A DNA stretch of 64,000 nucleotides. Origin: an uncultured Rhizobium sp. (GTDB taxonomy: Bacteria > Pseudomonadota > Alphaproteobacteria > Rhizobiales > Rhizobiaceae). Of the stretch, positions 39,695-50,354 are shown piece by piece. The notes beneath the pieces were generated by a model. It saw nothing but the letters and a program-made list of their open reading frames with translations, did no database searches and was not told where the DNA came from. Positions within the stretch are counted from its first letter, which is position 1; every line of letters begins with the position of its first letter. The translations under genes were made by a program, and so were the position numbers. The DNA is taken from contig CAMFIF010000010.1 in assembly GCA_945952415.1 (NCBI GenBank), forward strand, positions 102,570 to 166,569, in the 5' to 3' direction.

Positions 39695-39726
39695 TCTCGC
39701 CTCCATTAGGAAAGCGAGGAATTGAG

Positions 39727-41022
39727 ATGAGCCTCTTTGGAACGATGAAGACAGCCGTTTCCGGCATGAATGCGCAGTCCAACCGGCTGGGCACCGTTGG
39801 CGACAATATCGCCAATGCGGACACGACGGCTTATAAGAAGGCATCGGTGCAGTTCTCTTCCCTGGTCCTGCCTTCGACTGCCGGCACCTATACCTCGGGC
39901 GGTATCAACTCGAATGTGCGCTACAGTGTATCCGAGCAGGGCAATCTGAAGTTTACCTCCTCCGCCTCCGATCTGGCGATCAACGGAAACGGCTTCTTCG
40001 TGGTGAACAACCCGGCGGGCACGCCCTTCCTGACTCGCGCCGGTTCCTTCGTGGTGGATGACAGCGGCAACCTGGTCAATGCGGCCGGTTACACGCTTCT
40101 GGGTTACTCCTTCGGTTCTGGCGCTCCGGCCGCGGTGGTGAACGGTTTTGACGGACTTGAGCCGATCAACCTCTCCTCCAACACGCTGACGGCAAAGGCC
40201 TCGAAGAACGGCACCTTTGCCGCGAACCTTGATGCCCGCAAGCCGGTCGTTCCGGCAGCAAATCTGCCGGGCGCCAATGCCGCCACAGCCACCTATTCGC
40301 ACAAGAGCTCACTGGTCGCCTATAATGCGGTCGGTAGCGAAGTGATCTATGACTTCTACTACACGAAAGTGTCGGATCCCGTGACCGGTCCCCCGGCCGT
40401 CGGCGCCAAGTGGCAGATCTCGGTCTACCGCAAGGACCAGGCCAGTGCCGGCACCGGCTTCCCCTATGCGGCTTCCCCCGTTGGCAACACGGTCACGCTT
40501 GAATTCGATGCCACCACCGGCAAGGTGACGGGTCCGACCAAGAGCATGTCCTTCACCGACAATGTCGGCGTGCCGCCGCAGACCATCAATATCGATTTCT
40601 CCGACATGACCCAGCTCGCCTACGACTTCACGTCGAACAAGGCGACGGTCGACGGCAACAAGGCGGCCGCGGTGAAGAGCGTTTCCATCGACAAGGACGG
40701 CACGGTTTACGCCGTCTATGACGACGGTTCCCGCGATCCCCGTTATCGCATCGCGCTCGCCACGGTGCAGAGCCCCGACAATCTCATCCTGCAGAACGGC
40801 AACGTCTACAGCCAGAGCGGTGACTCCGGCGTGGTTCGTACCGGTTTCCCGGGTGAGGGCAATTTTGGCCAGACCATCTCCGGCGCACTCGAGGACTCCA
40901 ATGTCGACATGGCATCGGAACTCACGGAAATGGTGCAGGCACAGCGCAGCTACACGGCCAACTCCAAGGTCTTCCAGACCGGGGCTGACCTGATGGACGT
41001 GCTGATCAACCTCAAGAGATAA
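39727..41022 (+). CDS. flgE: Flagellar hook protein FlgE (copy 2)
   Basis: 431 aa; MSLFGTMKTAVSGMNAQSNRLGTVGDNIANADTTAYKKASVQF...MVQAQRSYTANSKVFQTGADLMDVLINLKR. Confidence 0.95.
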   Translation: MSLFGTMKTAVSGMNAQSNRLGTVGDNIANADTTAYKKASVQFSSLVLPSTAGTYTSGGINSNVRYSVSEQGNLKFTSSASDLAINGNGFFVVNNPAGTPFLTRAGSFVVDDSGNLVNAAGYTLLGYSFGSGAPAAVVNGFDGLEPINLSSNTLTAKASKNGTFAANLDARKPVVPAANLPGANAATATYSHKSSLVAYNAVGSEVIYDFYYTKVSDPVTGPPAVGAKWQISVYRKDQASAGTGFPYAASPVGNTVTLEFDATTGKVTGPTKSMSFTDNVGVPPQTINIDFSDMTQLAYDFTSNKATVDGNKAAAVKSVSIDKDGTVYAVYDDGSRDPRYRIALATVQSPDNLILQNGNVYSQSGDSGVVRTGFPGEGNFGQTISGALEDSNVDMASELTEMVQAQRSYTANSKVFQTGADLMDVLINLKR

Positions 41023-41045
41023 CTGATCCAGTAAGGTAAGGTTCA

Positions 41046-42503
41046 ATGACACTTTCGGCGGCGTTCAATACCGTACAGTCCATGTTGGGTAATCACGGCA
41101 CCAAGACGGACGTGATCACCAACAACGTGGCGAACGAGCAAAACGCTGATTATTCGCGAAGGATTGCGACGACGCAGACCTCTCTTTACGGAGGGGCCTA
41201 TGTCACGATCGAGCGGGCGCAGGATTATGCCCTCCTGCGCCAGGCGCTGACGGCGACCAGCCAGGACAGCGCCCAGAGCGCCTTGACCTCGGGGCTGAAG
41301 AAGATCAGCGACATCTTCGGCGGCAACGATCAGCCCTTCGCGCCGAGCACCTACCTCAACAGTCTCTACAAGAGTCTGTCGGACTACGCGGCCAAGCCGT
41401 CCGACACCACCCTTGCCGCCGCGGCGGTTAGCAAGGCCCAGGACGTCGCCCGTTCGCTGAACGATGCCACGGCCGAAGTCCAGCGCATCCGCGGCGAAGC
41501 CGACCAGCAGATCGAACTCAGCGTCCAGAGCCTCAACGATCTCCTGAAGCAGTTCCAGGTCGCAAATGATGCGGTGAAGTCGGCAACCGCGTCCGGAACC
41601 GATGCCAACAACGCGATGGACGTGCGCGAAGGCCTGCTGAAGAAGATCTCGGAAATCGTCGGCGTCAACGTGCTTCGCCGCGAGCCCAACGATCTTGTTC
41701 TCTATACCAACGAGGGCACCACCCTTTTCGAAGCATCGCCCCGCGCCGTCACCTTCTCCCGCACGCTGGCCTACGGTCCGACGACGGTCGGCAGCGGCAT
41801 CAAGATCGATGGTGTGCCGGTGCAGGCCGGAACCGGATCGGATACCACCGCCCGTGGCAAGCTCGGCGCGCTGCTGCAGCTGCGCGACCAGGTGACCCCC
41901 ACCTTCCAGAAGCAGCTCGATGAAGTCGCCCGCGGCCTCATCCAGGTCTTTGCCGAAAACAATGGTGCCACCCCGGCGGTCTACAAGGCCGGCCTCTTCA
42001 CCGATGGCACGGCGACGGTGCCGACCGCTGGTACCGTGGTGCCCGGGCTTGCCTCGCTGATCATGGTGAACCCGGCCGTCATCCCGGCGCAGGGCGGCAC
42101 GCCGAGCAAGCTTCGCGATGGCTCCATCAATGGCGCGGCCTACAACAAGAACACCGCCAACAATGCGAGCTTCTCGACCGTGCTGCAGGGCTATGCGACC
42201 GGCATGAGCACGCCGATTGTCTTTGACGGCACCGCGCAGCTCGATGCCAGCGCCACGCTGCTCGCCTACTCCACCAAATCCGTCGGCTGGCTGGAAGCCC
42301 AGCGGAGCTCCGCCGATACGGCAGCCACCAACAAGAGCGCGCTGAAGACCCATGCGACCGAAGCCTATTCCAACGCCACGGGTGTGACGCTCGACGATGA
42401 AATGGCGCTCTCGCTGGACCTTCAGCAGTCCTACAAGGCCACGTCCCAGATCCTCAACGCAATCGATGAAATGCTCAAATCCCTCCTGAACGCAGTAGGT
42501 TAA
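41046..42503 (+). CDS. flgK: Flagellar hook-associated protein FlgK
   Basis: 485 aa; HAP1 N-terminus LGNHGTKTDVITNNVANEQNADYSRR; between flgE and flgL. Confidence 0.93.
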   Translation: MTLSAAFNTVQSMLGNHGTKTDVITNNVANEQNADYSRRIATTQTSLYGGAYVTIERAQDYALLRQALTATSQDSAQSALTSGLKKISDIFGGNDQPFAPSTYLNSLYKSLSDYAAKPSDTTLAAAAVSKAQDVARSLNDATAEVQRIRGEADQQIELSVQSLNDLLKQFQVANDAVKSATASGTDANNAMDVREGLLKKISEIVGVNVLRREPNDLVLYTNEGTTLFEASPRAVTFSRTLAYGPTTVGSGIKIDGVPVQAGTGSDTTARGKLGALLQLRDQVTPTFQKQLDEVARGLIQVFAENNGATPAVYKAGLFTDGTATVPTAGTVVPGLASLIMVNPAVIPAQGGTPSKLRDGSINGAAYNKNTANNASFSTVLQGYATGMSTPIVFDGTAQLDASATLLAYSTKSVGWLEAQRSSADTAATNKSALKTHATEAYSNATGVTLDDEMALSLDLQQSYKATSQILNAIDEMLKSLLNAVG

Positions 42504-42506
42504 GTC

Positions 42507-43562
42507 ATGACGACGATGAAGATTTCCAGCTTGTCCCTGCAGAATTCCCTGCGGTATATGGCGATGTCGACCCAGTCCGACCTCACCAAGGCGCGACGCG
42601 AAGTGACAACCGGCACATTCGACGATTACGGCCTTTCGCTCGGCGCCCACATGACGCGCAGCGTGGACCTGACCGGCGAACTGGCCCGGCTGGAAAATCT
42701 GAAAGACACCAACTCCATCGTCACCCAGCGCCTTGAGGCCTCCCAGTCATCGCTGGCCCAGGTCTCGAAGAATGCGCAGACCATCCTCAATTCGCTCGTC
42801 TCCCTGTCGGGCAATGTGGACGCGACCAGCATCAAGACCACGACCGATACCATCAAGAGCGCCTTTACCGCGGTGACGAGCGCCGCCAACATGTCGCTGA
42901 ACGGCGAATATCTTTTCTCCGGCATCAATTCCGACGTGAAGCCGCTGACCGACTATGCCGATCCGGCCTCTCCCGCCAAGACGGCCTATGATACGGCGCT
43001 CAATACGTTCCTCGGGGCGCAGGTCCCGGCACTGACGAGCGTGACGCAGATGAGCGCGGCCCAGATGACCGATTTCATCACCAACACGCTGACGCCCATG
43101 TTCACGGGCACGGACTGGACCACCAACTGGTCCAGCGCCACCGACCAGAACATGACCACCCGCGTCAACCGCAACGAAATCATCGAGACGTCTACAAACA
43201 CCAATTCGACCGGCATGCGGCAGATCGCCCTTGCCATGGTCATCTCGACCGAACTGCTGAGCAAGAACCTGCCGACCGACGCACGGCAGGTAGCCTCGAA
43301 GGCGGCCATCGACGCCGTCGGCCAGGGCATTGCCGGAATTGACCTCCAGCGGGGCCAGCTTGGCCTGTCGCAAGCGCGGGTCAAGGAAGCTGATGCAAAT
43401 CTGGATGCCCAGCGAACCATCATCGAAACCCACATTTCGGACCTGGTGAGCGTGGATCCCTATGAAGCCTCGACCCGCGTGAAGAACCTGGAGACCTTGC
43501 TCCAGACCGCCTACTCGCTGACCTCGAAACTTCATCAGTTGAGCCTCGTGAACTTCCTCTGA
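42507..43562 (+). CDS. flgL: Flagellar hook-associated protein FlgL
   Basis: 351 aa; flagellin-like termini; follows flgK. Confidence 0.92.
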   Translation: MTTMKISSLSLQNSLRYMAMSTQSDLTKARREVTTGTFDDYGLSLGAHMTRSVDLTGELARLENLKDTNSIVTQRLEASQSSLAQVSKNAQTILNSLVSLSGNVDATSIKTTTDTIKSAFTAVTSAANMSLNGEYLFSGINSDVKPLTDYADPASPAKTAYDTALNTFLGAQVPALTSVTQMSAAQMTDFITNTLTPMFTGTDWTTNWSSATDQNMTTRVNRNEIIETSTNTNSTGMRQIALAMVISTELLSKNLPTDARQVASKAAIDAVGQGIAGIDLQRGQLGLSQARVKEADANLDAQRTIIETHISDLVSVDPYEASTRVKNLETLLQTAYSLTSKLHQLSLVNFL

Positions 43563-43599
43563 TGATTTGAGGAACAACGTGAACATGAAGGATGCATGA

Positions 43600-43947
43600 A
43601 TGTATCAGTTTTCATATGCCGAAATCATGGAAGACGGCGTCGCCGACGCCAAGGATCGTGAGCGGCAGGTACTCACCCGATCCATAGAAATGCTCGAGGC
43701 AGCTCGCAATGCCGGCGGTTACCAGCGGGAAGCGATCGATGCACTCTTCTATACGCGGCGGATCTGGATCCGGTTCATCGAGGACTTGAAACAGCCGGAA
43801 AACCAGCTCGACGTGGAGTTGAGGGCCAACCTCATCTCAATCGCCATCTGGATATTGAAAGAATGCGACCGGATCAGACGCCGGGAGTCGGACAATTTCC
43901 AGGGAATCATCGACATTACAACCATCATCAGGGATGGACTTAAATGA
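43600..43947 (+). CDS. flaF: Flagellar biosynthesis regulator FlaF
   Basis: 115 aa; [35 protein letters not shown]; precedes flbT. Confidence 0.92.
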   Translation: MYQFSYAEIMEDGVADAKDRERQVLTRSIEMLEAARNAGGYQREAIDALFYTRRIWIRFIEDLKQPENQLDVELRANLISIAIWILKECDRIRRRESDNFQGIIDITTIIRDGLK

Positions 43948-44393
43948 AAAGCACTCTGCGCATCTCTCTCAAATCCGGCGAACGCATCTTCATCAACGGT
44001 GCCGTGCTCCGCGTCGACCGCAAGGTGGCGCTGGAATTCCTGAATGACGTGACCTTCCTTCTCGAGAACCACGTTCTCCAGCCGGAAGACGCCAACACGC
44101 CTCTGCGTCAGCTCTACTTCATCGCCCAGATGATGCTGATCAACCCGGAAGGCGCCGAACAGTCCATGGCCATGTTCCGCAAGTCGGTGATCATGCTCCT
44201 GAACTGCTTCAAGAACGAGGAAGTTCTGGCTGAACTGAAGCGCATCGACGGTCTCGTGACCTCCGGTCGCGCCTTCGACGCCCTGAAGGCCATCCGAGGC
44301 CTCTACCCGATCGAGGACCAGATCCTGAACAATCAGGAAATGAGCCCGGCAACGATCGAGGAAATCCGCCGGGAGATCGCACCATGGCGGTAA
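43944..44393 (+). CDS. flbT: Flagellin post-transcriptional regulator FlbT
   Basis: 149 aa; [60 protein letters not shown]. Confidence 0.95.
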   Translation: MKSTLRISLKSGERIFINGAVLRVDRKVALEFLNDVTFLLENHVLQPEDANTPLRQLYFIAQMMLINPEGAEQSMAMFRKSVIMLLNCFKNEEVLAELKRIDGLVTSGRAFDALKAIRGLYPIEDQILNNQEMSPATIEEIRREIAPWR

Positions 44394-44797
44394 GCGGCGT
44401 CAACGGCGTCAACAACGCCGCCAGCGGCACGCAGACCAACAAGTCGGCGAAGGAGAGCGCGTCGCTCAACTACAACGCCTTCCTGAAGCTGCTGATTGCC
44501 CAGATCAAGTCCCAGGATCCCACCGATCCGATGAAGGCGTCCGACCAGATCGCCCAGCTTGCCACCTTCAGCCAGGTGGAGCAGTCGATCAAGATGAACA
44601 CGAATCTGGAAAGTCTCATCCAGGCGCAGGGCATCGGCCAGGCAAGCTCGCTCATCGGCAAGACCGTCACCAGTTCTGATGGCGGGACGAGCGGGATCGT
44701 CAAGGAAGTCCGCATTGCCTCCAACGGCGTGGTTGCCACCACCACCGATGGCAAGGACATCAAGATCGAATCAGGTATAAAGGTTAAGGGCTCGTGA
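44384..44797 (+). CDS. flgD: Flagellar hook capping protein FlgD
   Basis: 137 aa; [39 protein letters not shown]. Confidence 0.95.
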   Translation: MAVSGVNGVNNAASGTQTNKSAKESASLNYNAFLKLLIAQIKSQDPTDPMKASDQIAQLATFSQVEQSIKMNTNLESLIQAQGIGQASSLIGKTVTSSDGGTSGIVKEVRIASNGVVATTTDGKDIKIESGIKVKGS

Positions 44798-44845
44798 AGT
44801 CCTTGCAGGCCGCCCACCGGCGGCTCCCGGAGAAGGCATGATGCC

Positions 44846-45112
44846 ATGAATGAAGCCGATGCGCTCGATATCGTCCAGGCAGCCGTCTGGACCGTACTCG
44901 TCTCCGCGGGGCCCGCAGTGGGTGCAGCCATGGTCGTGGGGCTTGTCATCGCCCTCATCCAGGCGCTCACCCAGGTGCAGGAAGTAACCCTCACCTTCGT
45001 GCCGAAGATCGTTGCGGTGATGATCACCGTTGGCATATCGGCGCCCTTTGTCGGCGGACAGATCTCCCTGTTCACCAACATGGTCTTTTCCCGGGTCCAG
45101 TCCGGATTCTGA
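44846..45112 (+). CDS. fliQ: Flagellar export protein FliQ
   Basis: 88 aa; two TM; ALIQALTQVQEVTLTFVPKI. Confidence 0.95.
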   Translation: MNEADALDIVQAAVWTVLVSAGPAVGAAMVVGLVIALIQALTQVQEVTLTFVPKIVAVMITVGISAPFVGGQISLFTNMVFSRVQSGF

Positions 45113-45200
45113 CAGTTTTTGATCGGTGCGGATGCGGCAGGTTCGCCTCGCCGCCGTTCCGCCGTTTTCGTCTTTTCGGGCAGGTCCCGGCTCAGCCATC

Positions 45201-45224
45201 CTCGCACAAGCTTCGCAGGCTAGC
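45201..45224 (+). promoter_or_regulatory. Bipartite CTCGCACAAG-N9-CTAGC motif upstream of flhA-fliR
   Basis: CTCGCACAAGcttcgcaggCTAGC. Confidence 0.5.
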
Positions 45225-45298
45225 ACATCATCGAACGGGATGTGTGTGCCGGTCTTGCCGGTCGCGCATCTGCCTCTCATGAAGAGATGGAAACGGAC

Positions 45299-47383
45299 AT
45301 GGCGCAGCCACCTGCAATACCCCTGCTGAAATCCCCCAACAGCCGCGACATCGGCTTTGCCCTCGGCATCGTCTGCATCCTGTGCATTCTGTTCCTGCCG
45401 ATCCCTGCTTTCCTGATCGACCTCGGCCTTGCCTTCTCGATCGCGCTTTCCGTGCTGATCCTCATGGTTTCGCTCTGGATTCAGCGGCCGCTGGATTTCT
45501 CGTCCTTCCCGACCGTGCTGCTGATCGCGACCATGATCCGCCTGGCGCTCAACATCGCCACCACGCGCGTCATCCTGTCCCATGGCAACGAGGGCCACGG
45601 CGCGGCGGGTCGCGTGATCGCCGGCTTCTCCTCGCTCGTCATGTCCGGCGATTTCGTCATCGGTCTGATCGTTTTCATGATCCTCGTCACGGTGAACTTC
45701 ATCGTGATCACCAAGGGCGCCACCCGTATCGCGGAAGTGGGCGCCCGCTTCACCCTCGATGCCATTCCCGGCAAGCAGATGTCGATCGACGCCGACCTTT
45801 CGGCGGGCATCATCGACGAGAAGGAGGCCCAGCGCCGCCGCCGCGAGCTGGAAGAGGAAAGCTCCTTCTTCGGGGCCATGGACGGTGCATCCAAATTCGT
45901 CCGCGGCGATGCGGTTGCCGGCCTGCTCATCACCGCCATCAACGTCTTCGGCGGCATCATCATCGGCTATTTCCGCCACGGGATGGAAATCGGCCAGGCG
46001 GCCGATGTCTTCGTGAAGCTCTCCGTCGGCGATGGTATCGTCTCGCAGGTGCCCGCACTCATCGTGTCGCTCGCCGCCGGCCTTCTCGTGTCGCGCACCG
46101 GCACGCCGGGCTCAACCGACCAGGCGGTGGTCAGCCAGCTCTCGGGCTATCCCCGCGCCCTTTCGGTCTCGGCGGGTCTGATGATGCTCTTGTCTATCGT
46201 GCCGGGCCTTCCCACCATTCCCTTCGCCACGCTCGGCGCGCTGCTCGGCTTTGCCAGCTGGTACATTCCCCGGCAGATCGAGGCGGAGAACAAGCTGCGC
46301 CGCGAGCAGGAGGAAAAGAAAGTCATCCAGACCAAGGAGCAGGAGAAGGACTCGGTCAAGTCCGTGCTCAAGACCGCGGAAATCGAGCTCGCGCTCGGCA
46401 AGCAGGTCTCCACCCGTCTCCTCGGCGCGCACCAGGAACTCGCTTTCCGTGTCGGCAAGATGCGCAAGAAATTTGCCAGCCAGTACGGTTTCGTGGTGCC
46501 GGAAATCAAGGTCACCGACGATATTGCGATCCCGGAGAAATCCTACCAGATCCGCATCCACGGCACGACGATCGCCTCCAACATGCTGCGCGTCGGCGAA
46601 GTGCTGGTCGTCACCGGTTCCGGCCGCCGGCCCTCCATCCCGGGGGACGAAATCCGCGAACCCGCCTTCGGCATGCCGGCGGTCTCGATCCTCGAAGCCT
46701 TTGCCGAGGATCTGAAGCGCGAGGGCTTCCACCCGATCGACAATGTCTCGGTGGTGCTCACCCACGTTTCGGAAGTCATCCGCAACAACCTGCCGCAGCT
46801 TCTCTCCTACAAGGACGTGAAGATCCTCATCGATCGCCTCGATCCGGAATACAAGAAGCTGGCGGACGAAATCTGCTCGTCGCACATGTCCTACTCGGGC
46901 CTGCAGGCGGTGCTGAAGCTGCTCCTTGCCGAGCGCGTCTCGATCCGCAACCTGCATCTCATTCTCGAAGCGGTCGCCGAGCTTGCGCCCCATGTGCGCA
47001 AGACCGAACAGATCGTCGAGCATGTGCGCGTGCGCATGGCCCAGCAGCTCTGCGGCGACCTGGCCGACAATGGCGTGCTGCGCGTCCTGCGCCTCGGCTC
47101 CAAGTGGGACCTCGTCTTCCACCAGGCGCTGAAGCGCGATGCCAAGGGCGAAGTGGTGGAATTCGATATCGATCCCCGCAGCCTGGAAGAATTTTCCGAA
47201 CAGGCCACCAAGGTTATCCGTGAATTCATGGATCGCGGACTGCCTTTCGTGCTTGTCACATCGCCCGAAACACGGTCCTATGTGCGCATGATCATCGAAC
47301 GTCTGTTCGCCACCCTTCCGGTTCTCTCCCATGTGGAACTGGCCAAGGGCATCGAAATCAAGATTCTGGGTTCCATTTCATGA
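45299..47383 (+). CDS. flhA: Flagellar export gate protein FlhA
   Basis: 694 aa; [25 protein letters not shown]. Confidence 0.97.
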   Translation: MAQPPAIPLLKSPNSRDIGFALGIVCILCILFLPIPAFLIDLGLAFSIALSVLILMVSLWIQRPLDFSSFPTVLLIATMIRLALNIATTRVILSHGNEGHGAAGRVIAGFSSLVMSGDFVIGLIVFMILVTVNFIVITKGATRIAEVGARFTLDAIPGKQMSIDADLSAGIIDEKEAQRRRRELEEESSFFGAMDGASKFVRGDAVAGLLITAINVFGGIIIGYFRHGMEIGQAADVFVKLSVGDGIVSQVPALIVSLAAGLLVSRTGTPGSTDQAVVSQLSGYPRALSVSAGLMMLLSIVPGLPTIPFATLGALLGFASWYIPRQIEAENKLRREQEEKKVIQTKEQEKDSVKSVLKTAEIELALGKQVSTRLLGAHQELAFRVGKMRKKFASQYGFVVPEIKVTDDIAIPEKSYQIRIHGTTIASNMLRVGEVLVVTGSGRRPSIPGDEIREPAFGMPAVSILEAFAEDLKREGFHPIDNVSVVLTHVSEVIRNNLPQLLSYKDVKILIDRLDPEYKKLADEICSSHMSYSGLQAVLKLLLAERVSIRNLHLILEAVAELAPHVRKTEQIVEHVRVRMAQQLCGDLADNGVLRVLRLGSKWDLVFHQALKRDAKGEVVEFDIDPRSLEEFSEQATKVIREFMDRGLPFVLVTSPETRSYVRMIIERLFATLPVLSHVELAKGIEIKILGSIS

Positions 47384-48135
47384 TAACCGACCCCCAGGGG
47401 ACCGTCCTTGCCCTGTTTCTCGCCTTTTGCCGGGTGGGTGGGTGCATGATGGTCCTGCCGGGGTTCTCTTCCGCCCGCGTGCCGCCCATGGTCCGGCTCT
47501 TTGCCGCGCTCGGCCTGTCCATGGCGGTCATGCCCATGGTCTGGGACATCATCTATCCCAAGGTCTCCGGCGGCACCCAGATCGCCTATATCAACCTCAT
47601 CCTCTCGGAAAGCGTGATCGGCGTCATGTATGGCATGCTCGCCCGTTTCTTCACGCTGGGGCTGCAGTTCACCGGCACGGTGCTGACCCAGATGATCGGC
47701 TTCAACGCCCCGCCCGCACCCGACATTCTCGAAGACGCGGCCGAAAACCAGCTGACGAACCTGATCAGCTTCGGCGGGCTCATGGTGCTGTTCGCCATGG
47801 ATTTTCACCACATGGTGTTCCGCGCGCTCCTCGAATCCTACATGCAGATGCCGGTCGGCGGTGCACTCCAGATCCAGAAGCTCCTGATTTCGCTGACGGA
47901 TACGGCGCGCGTCACCACGCTCATCATGCTGAGGCTCGCAAGCCCCTTCATCATTTACGGCCTGATCTTCAACATCTCGATCGGCATGATCAACAAGCTC
48001 GCCCAGCAGATCCCGATCTACTTCATCTCCACGCCCTATCTCATCGCGGGCGGCCTGTTCATGCTTTATTTGTCGATCGCGGCCATGCTGAAGCAGTTCG
48101 CGGATGCTTTCCCCTCGATCTTCCTCGGACTTTAG
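47380..48135 (+). CDS. fliR: Flagellar export protein FliR
   Basis: 251 aa; multi-TM FliR family; overlaps flhA. Confidence 0.95.
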   Translation: MITDPQGTVLALFLAFCRVGGCMMVLPGFSSARVPPMVRLFAALGLSMAVMPMVWDIIYPKVSGGTQIAYINLILSESVIGVMYGMLARFFTLGLQFTGTVLTQMIGFNAPPAPDILEDAAENQLTNLISFGGLMVLFAMDFHHMVFRALLESYMQMPVGGALQIQKLLISLTDTARVTTLIMLRLASPFIIYGLIFNISIGMINKLAQQIPIYFISTPYLIAGGLFMLYLSIAAMLKQFADAFPSIFLGL

Positions 48136-48145
48136 GAGGCTTGCC

Positions 48146-48562
48146 ATGCCGCCGATCACCCGTTCGGAAAAACTGAAGCGCCTCGTCGCCGTGCAGCGGC
48201 ATCTCGAAAAGATCGCCGAAAGCGATCTTGCCGCCACCACGCGCCAGCGCCAGGAAGTCAACCAGACCATGGATGTGGTGATGGAAGCCATCGGCTCGCT
48301 GAGCGACGTGCACCGCATGTTCGCCCAGAATTATGCCGGCCGCTTCAGCCGCCTTTCGGTGCAGGATGCCCAGCTTGCCGGCATGCAGAACCTGCATGAG
48401 CGCCGCGTTCTGAAGGAGCGCACCAAGGCCGAGCGGCTCGAAGAACACATGGTCGATGCACGCGATGCCGAGCAGCGCGAAACCGACGACAATGCCATTT
48501 ACGACCTGATCGACATGAGCGTTGCGGCCACGACAGCCTCCAGCAAGGTTCAAAAGACATAG
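48146..48562 (+). CDS. Small coiled-coil flagellar protein, possible FliJ-like
   Basis: SD AGGAGGC; 138 aa alpha-helical charged protein following fliR. Confidence 0.55.
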   Translation: MPPITRSEKLKRLVAVQRHLEKIAESDLAATTRQRQEVNQTMDVVMEAIGSLSDVHRMFAQNYAGRFSRLSVQDAQLAGMQNLHERRVLKERTKAERLEEHMVDARDAEQRETDDNAIYDLIDMSVAATTASSKVQKT

Positions 48563-48593
48563 TCGCCTCAACAGGCATTGAGAGGACTATGCA

Positions 48594-49160
48594 TTGGCTA
48601 TTTCGCCTCCAAGTGATTTGGTGCTCGACGTCGTGCGCGCTGCAGATCCCCAGCAGGTGCAGGAAGCGCAGGCAAAACTGAAGGCAAATCGCGCGGCATT
48701 CCGCGCCACCAGCCTTGCGGATGCGGGTGCCGGTTTCGGCGCATCGCTCGATCAGGTCAGCAACGCATCCTTCGATGCGGGGCTGTCCAAGGTGCGCCAT
48801 ACGGGCGTGGACCCGAAGGCGGTGCCGAAGGCCTACCGCGAATACGAGGCCGTCTTCCTGCAGAATTTCACCAAGTCCATGATGCCTGACAGCGAAGATG
48901 TCTATGGCAAGGGCGTGGCCGGCGAAATGTGGAAGAGCATGGCAGCCGAGCAGATAGGCTCCGCGCTCGCCCAGGGCCGCGGCATGGGCATTGCCGAGCA
49001 GATGTTTGCCCAGGCGGTGGCCCGCCAGCAGGTGCACGGGACGCTGAACCCCGTGACCGACGAGCATGACCGCCAGGCGGCCCTGAGCGCGATCCGCGAT
49101 CTGGAACGCCGCACCTTCGGCCTGTCCGGTGCCGATTCCGATACATCCAGCAAAGCATGA
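48594..49160 (+). CDS. Rod-binding protein, FlgJ N-terminal-domain type
   Basis: 188 aa, TTG start; YREYEAVFLQNFTKSMMP...GVAGEMWKSMAAEQIGSALAQGRGMGIAEQMF. Confidence 0.8.
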   Translation: MAISPPSDLVLDVVRAADPQQVQEAQAKLKANRAAFRATSLADAGAGFGASLDQVSNASFDAGLSKVRHTGVDPKAVPKAYREYEAVFLQNFTKSMMPDSEDVYGKGVAGEMWKSMAAEQIGSALAQGRGMGIAEQMFAQAVARQQVHGTLNPVTDEHDRQAALSAIRDLERRTFGLSGADSDTSSKA

Positions 49161-49172
49161 ATGGAATAGACA

Positions 49173-49538
49173 ATGGAAGTTCTCAATAGCGACTACAGGA
49201 TCAAATCGGTGCTGGGCCGTCTTGAGCTCATCATCGACAACGAGAACGAACGGATCGGCACCGATCCGCAATTTGATCTCAAGGTCTCGAATGCTCACAA
49301 GAGCCGCTGCCTTTATGAACTGACCATGCTTTTCCGCGATACGGACCAGCATGAAATTGCCCGTTCCTACATGAAGCAGATGCATGACCTGCGCCAGAAG
49401 CTGGCCATGAACGCCACCCGCGTGCAGGCCCATCTGGAAGCCGTGCGTGCTGTCGCCGACATCCTGAAAGCCGCCATGCGTGACGAGGATGCGGATGGCA
49501 CCTATTCCCAGGAACAGTTCCGCTACGGGGATGCCTGA
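49173..49538 (+). CDS. Small helical flagellar protein, possible FlgN-like chaperone
   Basis: 121 aa; end of flagellar operon. Confidence 0.5.
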   Translation: MEVLNSDYRIKSVLGRLELIIDNENERIGTDPQFDLKVSNAHKSRCLYELTMLFRDTDQHEIARSYMKQMHDLRQKLAMNATRVQAHLEAVRAVADILKAAMRDEDADGTYSQEQFRYGDA

Positions 49539-50134
49539 TGCTGAAAGTCGTGGCCGCCGGCATCTGGGTCTGCATCGTGACGCTCGGAGCGGTCTATTTC
49601 TCCGTGCAGATGGGGACCGCGCCGCCGGTGGATGAGGCCGCCCAGAAGAAGGCAGCCCTCGAAGTGGTCAAGGGCGAATCCATCTCCGTTCCCGTTCTCA
49701 AGGACGGGGCGGTGAACGGCTATTTCATCAGCCGCATTTCCTTCATGATGGACAAGACCAAGCTGAAGGATGGCGCGCTGCCCATCACCGAATACATGAC
49801 CGACGAGCTCTTCTCGCTGCTGGTCGGCAACCAGATGATCGATCTCGCCGATCCCAAGGCCTTCAAGCTCGAAGAGTTCAAGAAGCTCGTCAAGGAAGAC
49901 CTGAACAAGCGGATGGGCGGCGACTATATTGCCGAAGTGCTGGTGGAACAGCTGGATTATCTCTCCAAGGACGATATCCGTGTCGGCCAGTCCGGCGGCA
50001 AGCCCAAACCGCCGCAGCCGATCGTCACGCCGGAAAAGCTGCCCGGAGCCGAAGGCGAGGGCGGAGCCAAGGCGGAAGGGGGCGCTGCCCCCGAAGGCGA
50101 GGCAAAGGCGGCCGAACCTGCAAAGACGGAATAA
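49538..50134 (+). CDS. Conserved membrane-anchored protein, possible FliL-like fold
   Basis: 198 aa; N-terminal TM; last gene before a terminator. Confidence 0.5.
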   Translation: MLKVVAAGIWVCIVTLGAVYFSVQMGTAPPVDEAAQKKAALEVVKGESISVPVLKDGAVNGYFISRISFMMDKTKLKDGALPITEYMTDELFSLLVGNQMIDLADPKAFKLEEFKKLVKEDLNKRMGGDYIAEVLVEQLDYLSKDDIRVGQSGGKPKPPQPIVTPEKLPGAEGEGGAKAEGGAAPEGEAKAAEPAKTE

Positions 50135-50161
50135 GCGACCCGCAAGGCGCTGAAAGACAGG

Positions 50162-50188
50162 AATGGCGGACCCGAAAGGTCCGCCATT
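50162..50188 (+). terminator. Stem-loop terminator of the fliR-distal operon
   Basis: AATGGCGGACCCGAAAGGTCCGCCATT. Confidence 0.6.
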
Positions 50189-50354
50189 CGCCGTTTCAGG
50201 GTTAACAGAAGCCTTCGACGATCCCTCGAATGCGAGCATGAGGGCTAAACGGACTTTCACTTATAACTGATAGTTATTCCCCAAACCAAAAAACACCTCC
50301 ACCGCACGGGCCTGACCCGGGGACGGATGGAGCAAGAAGAAACGGGGATATGAC

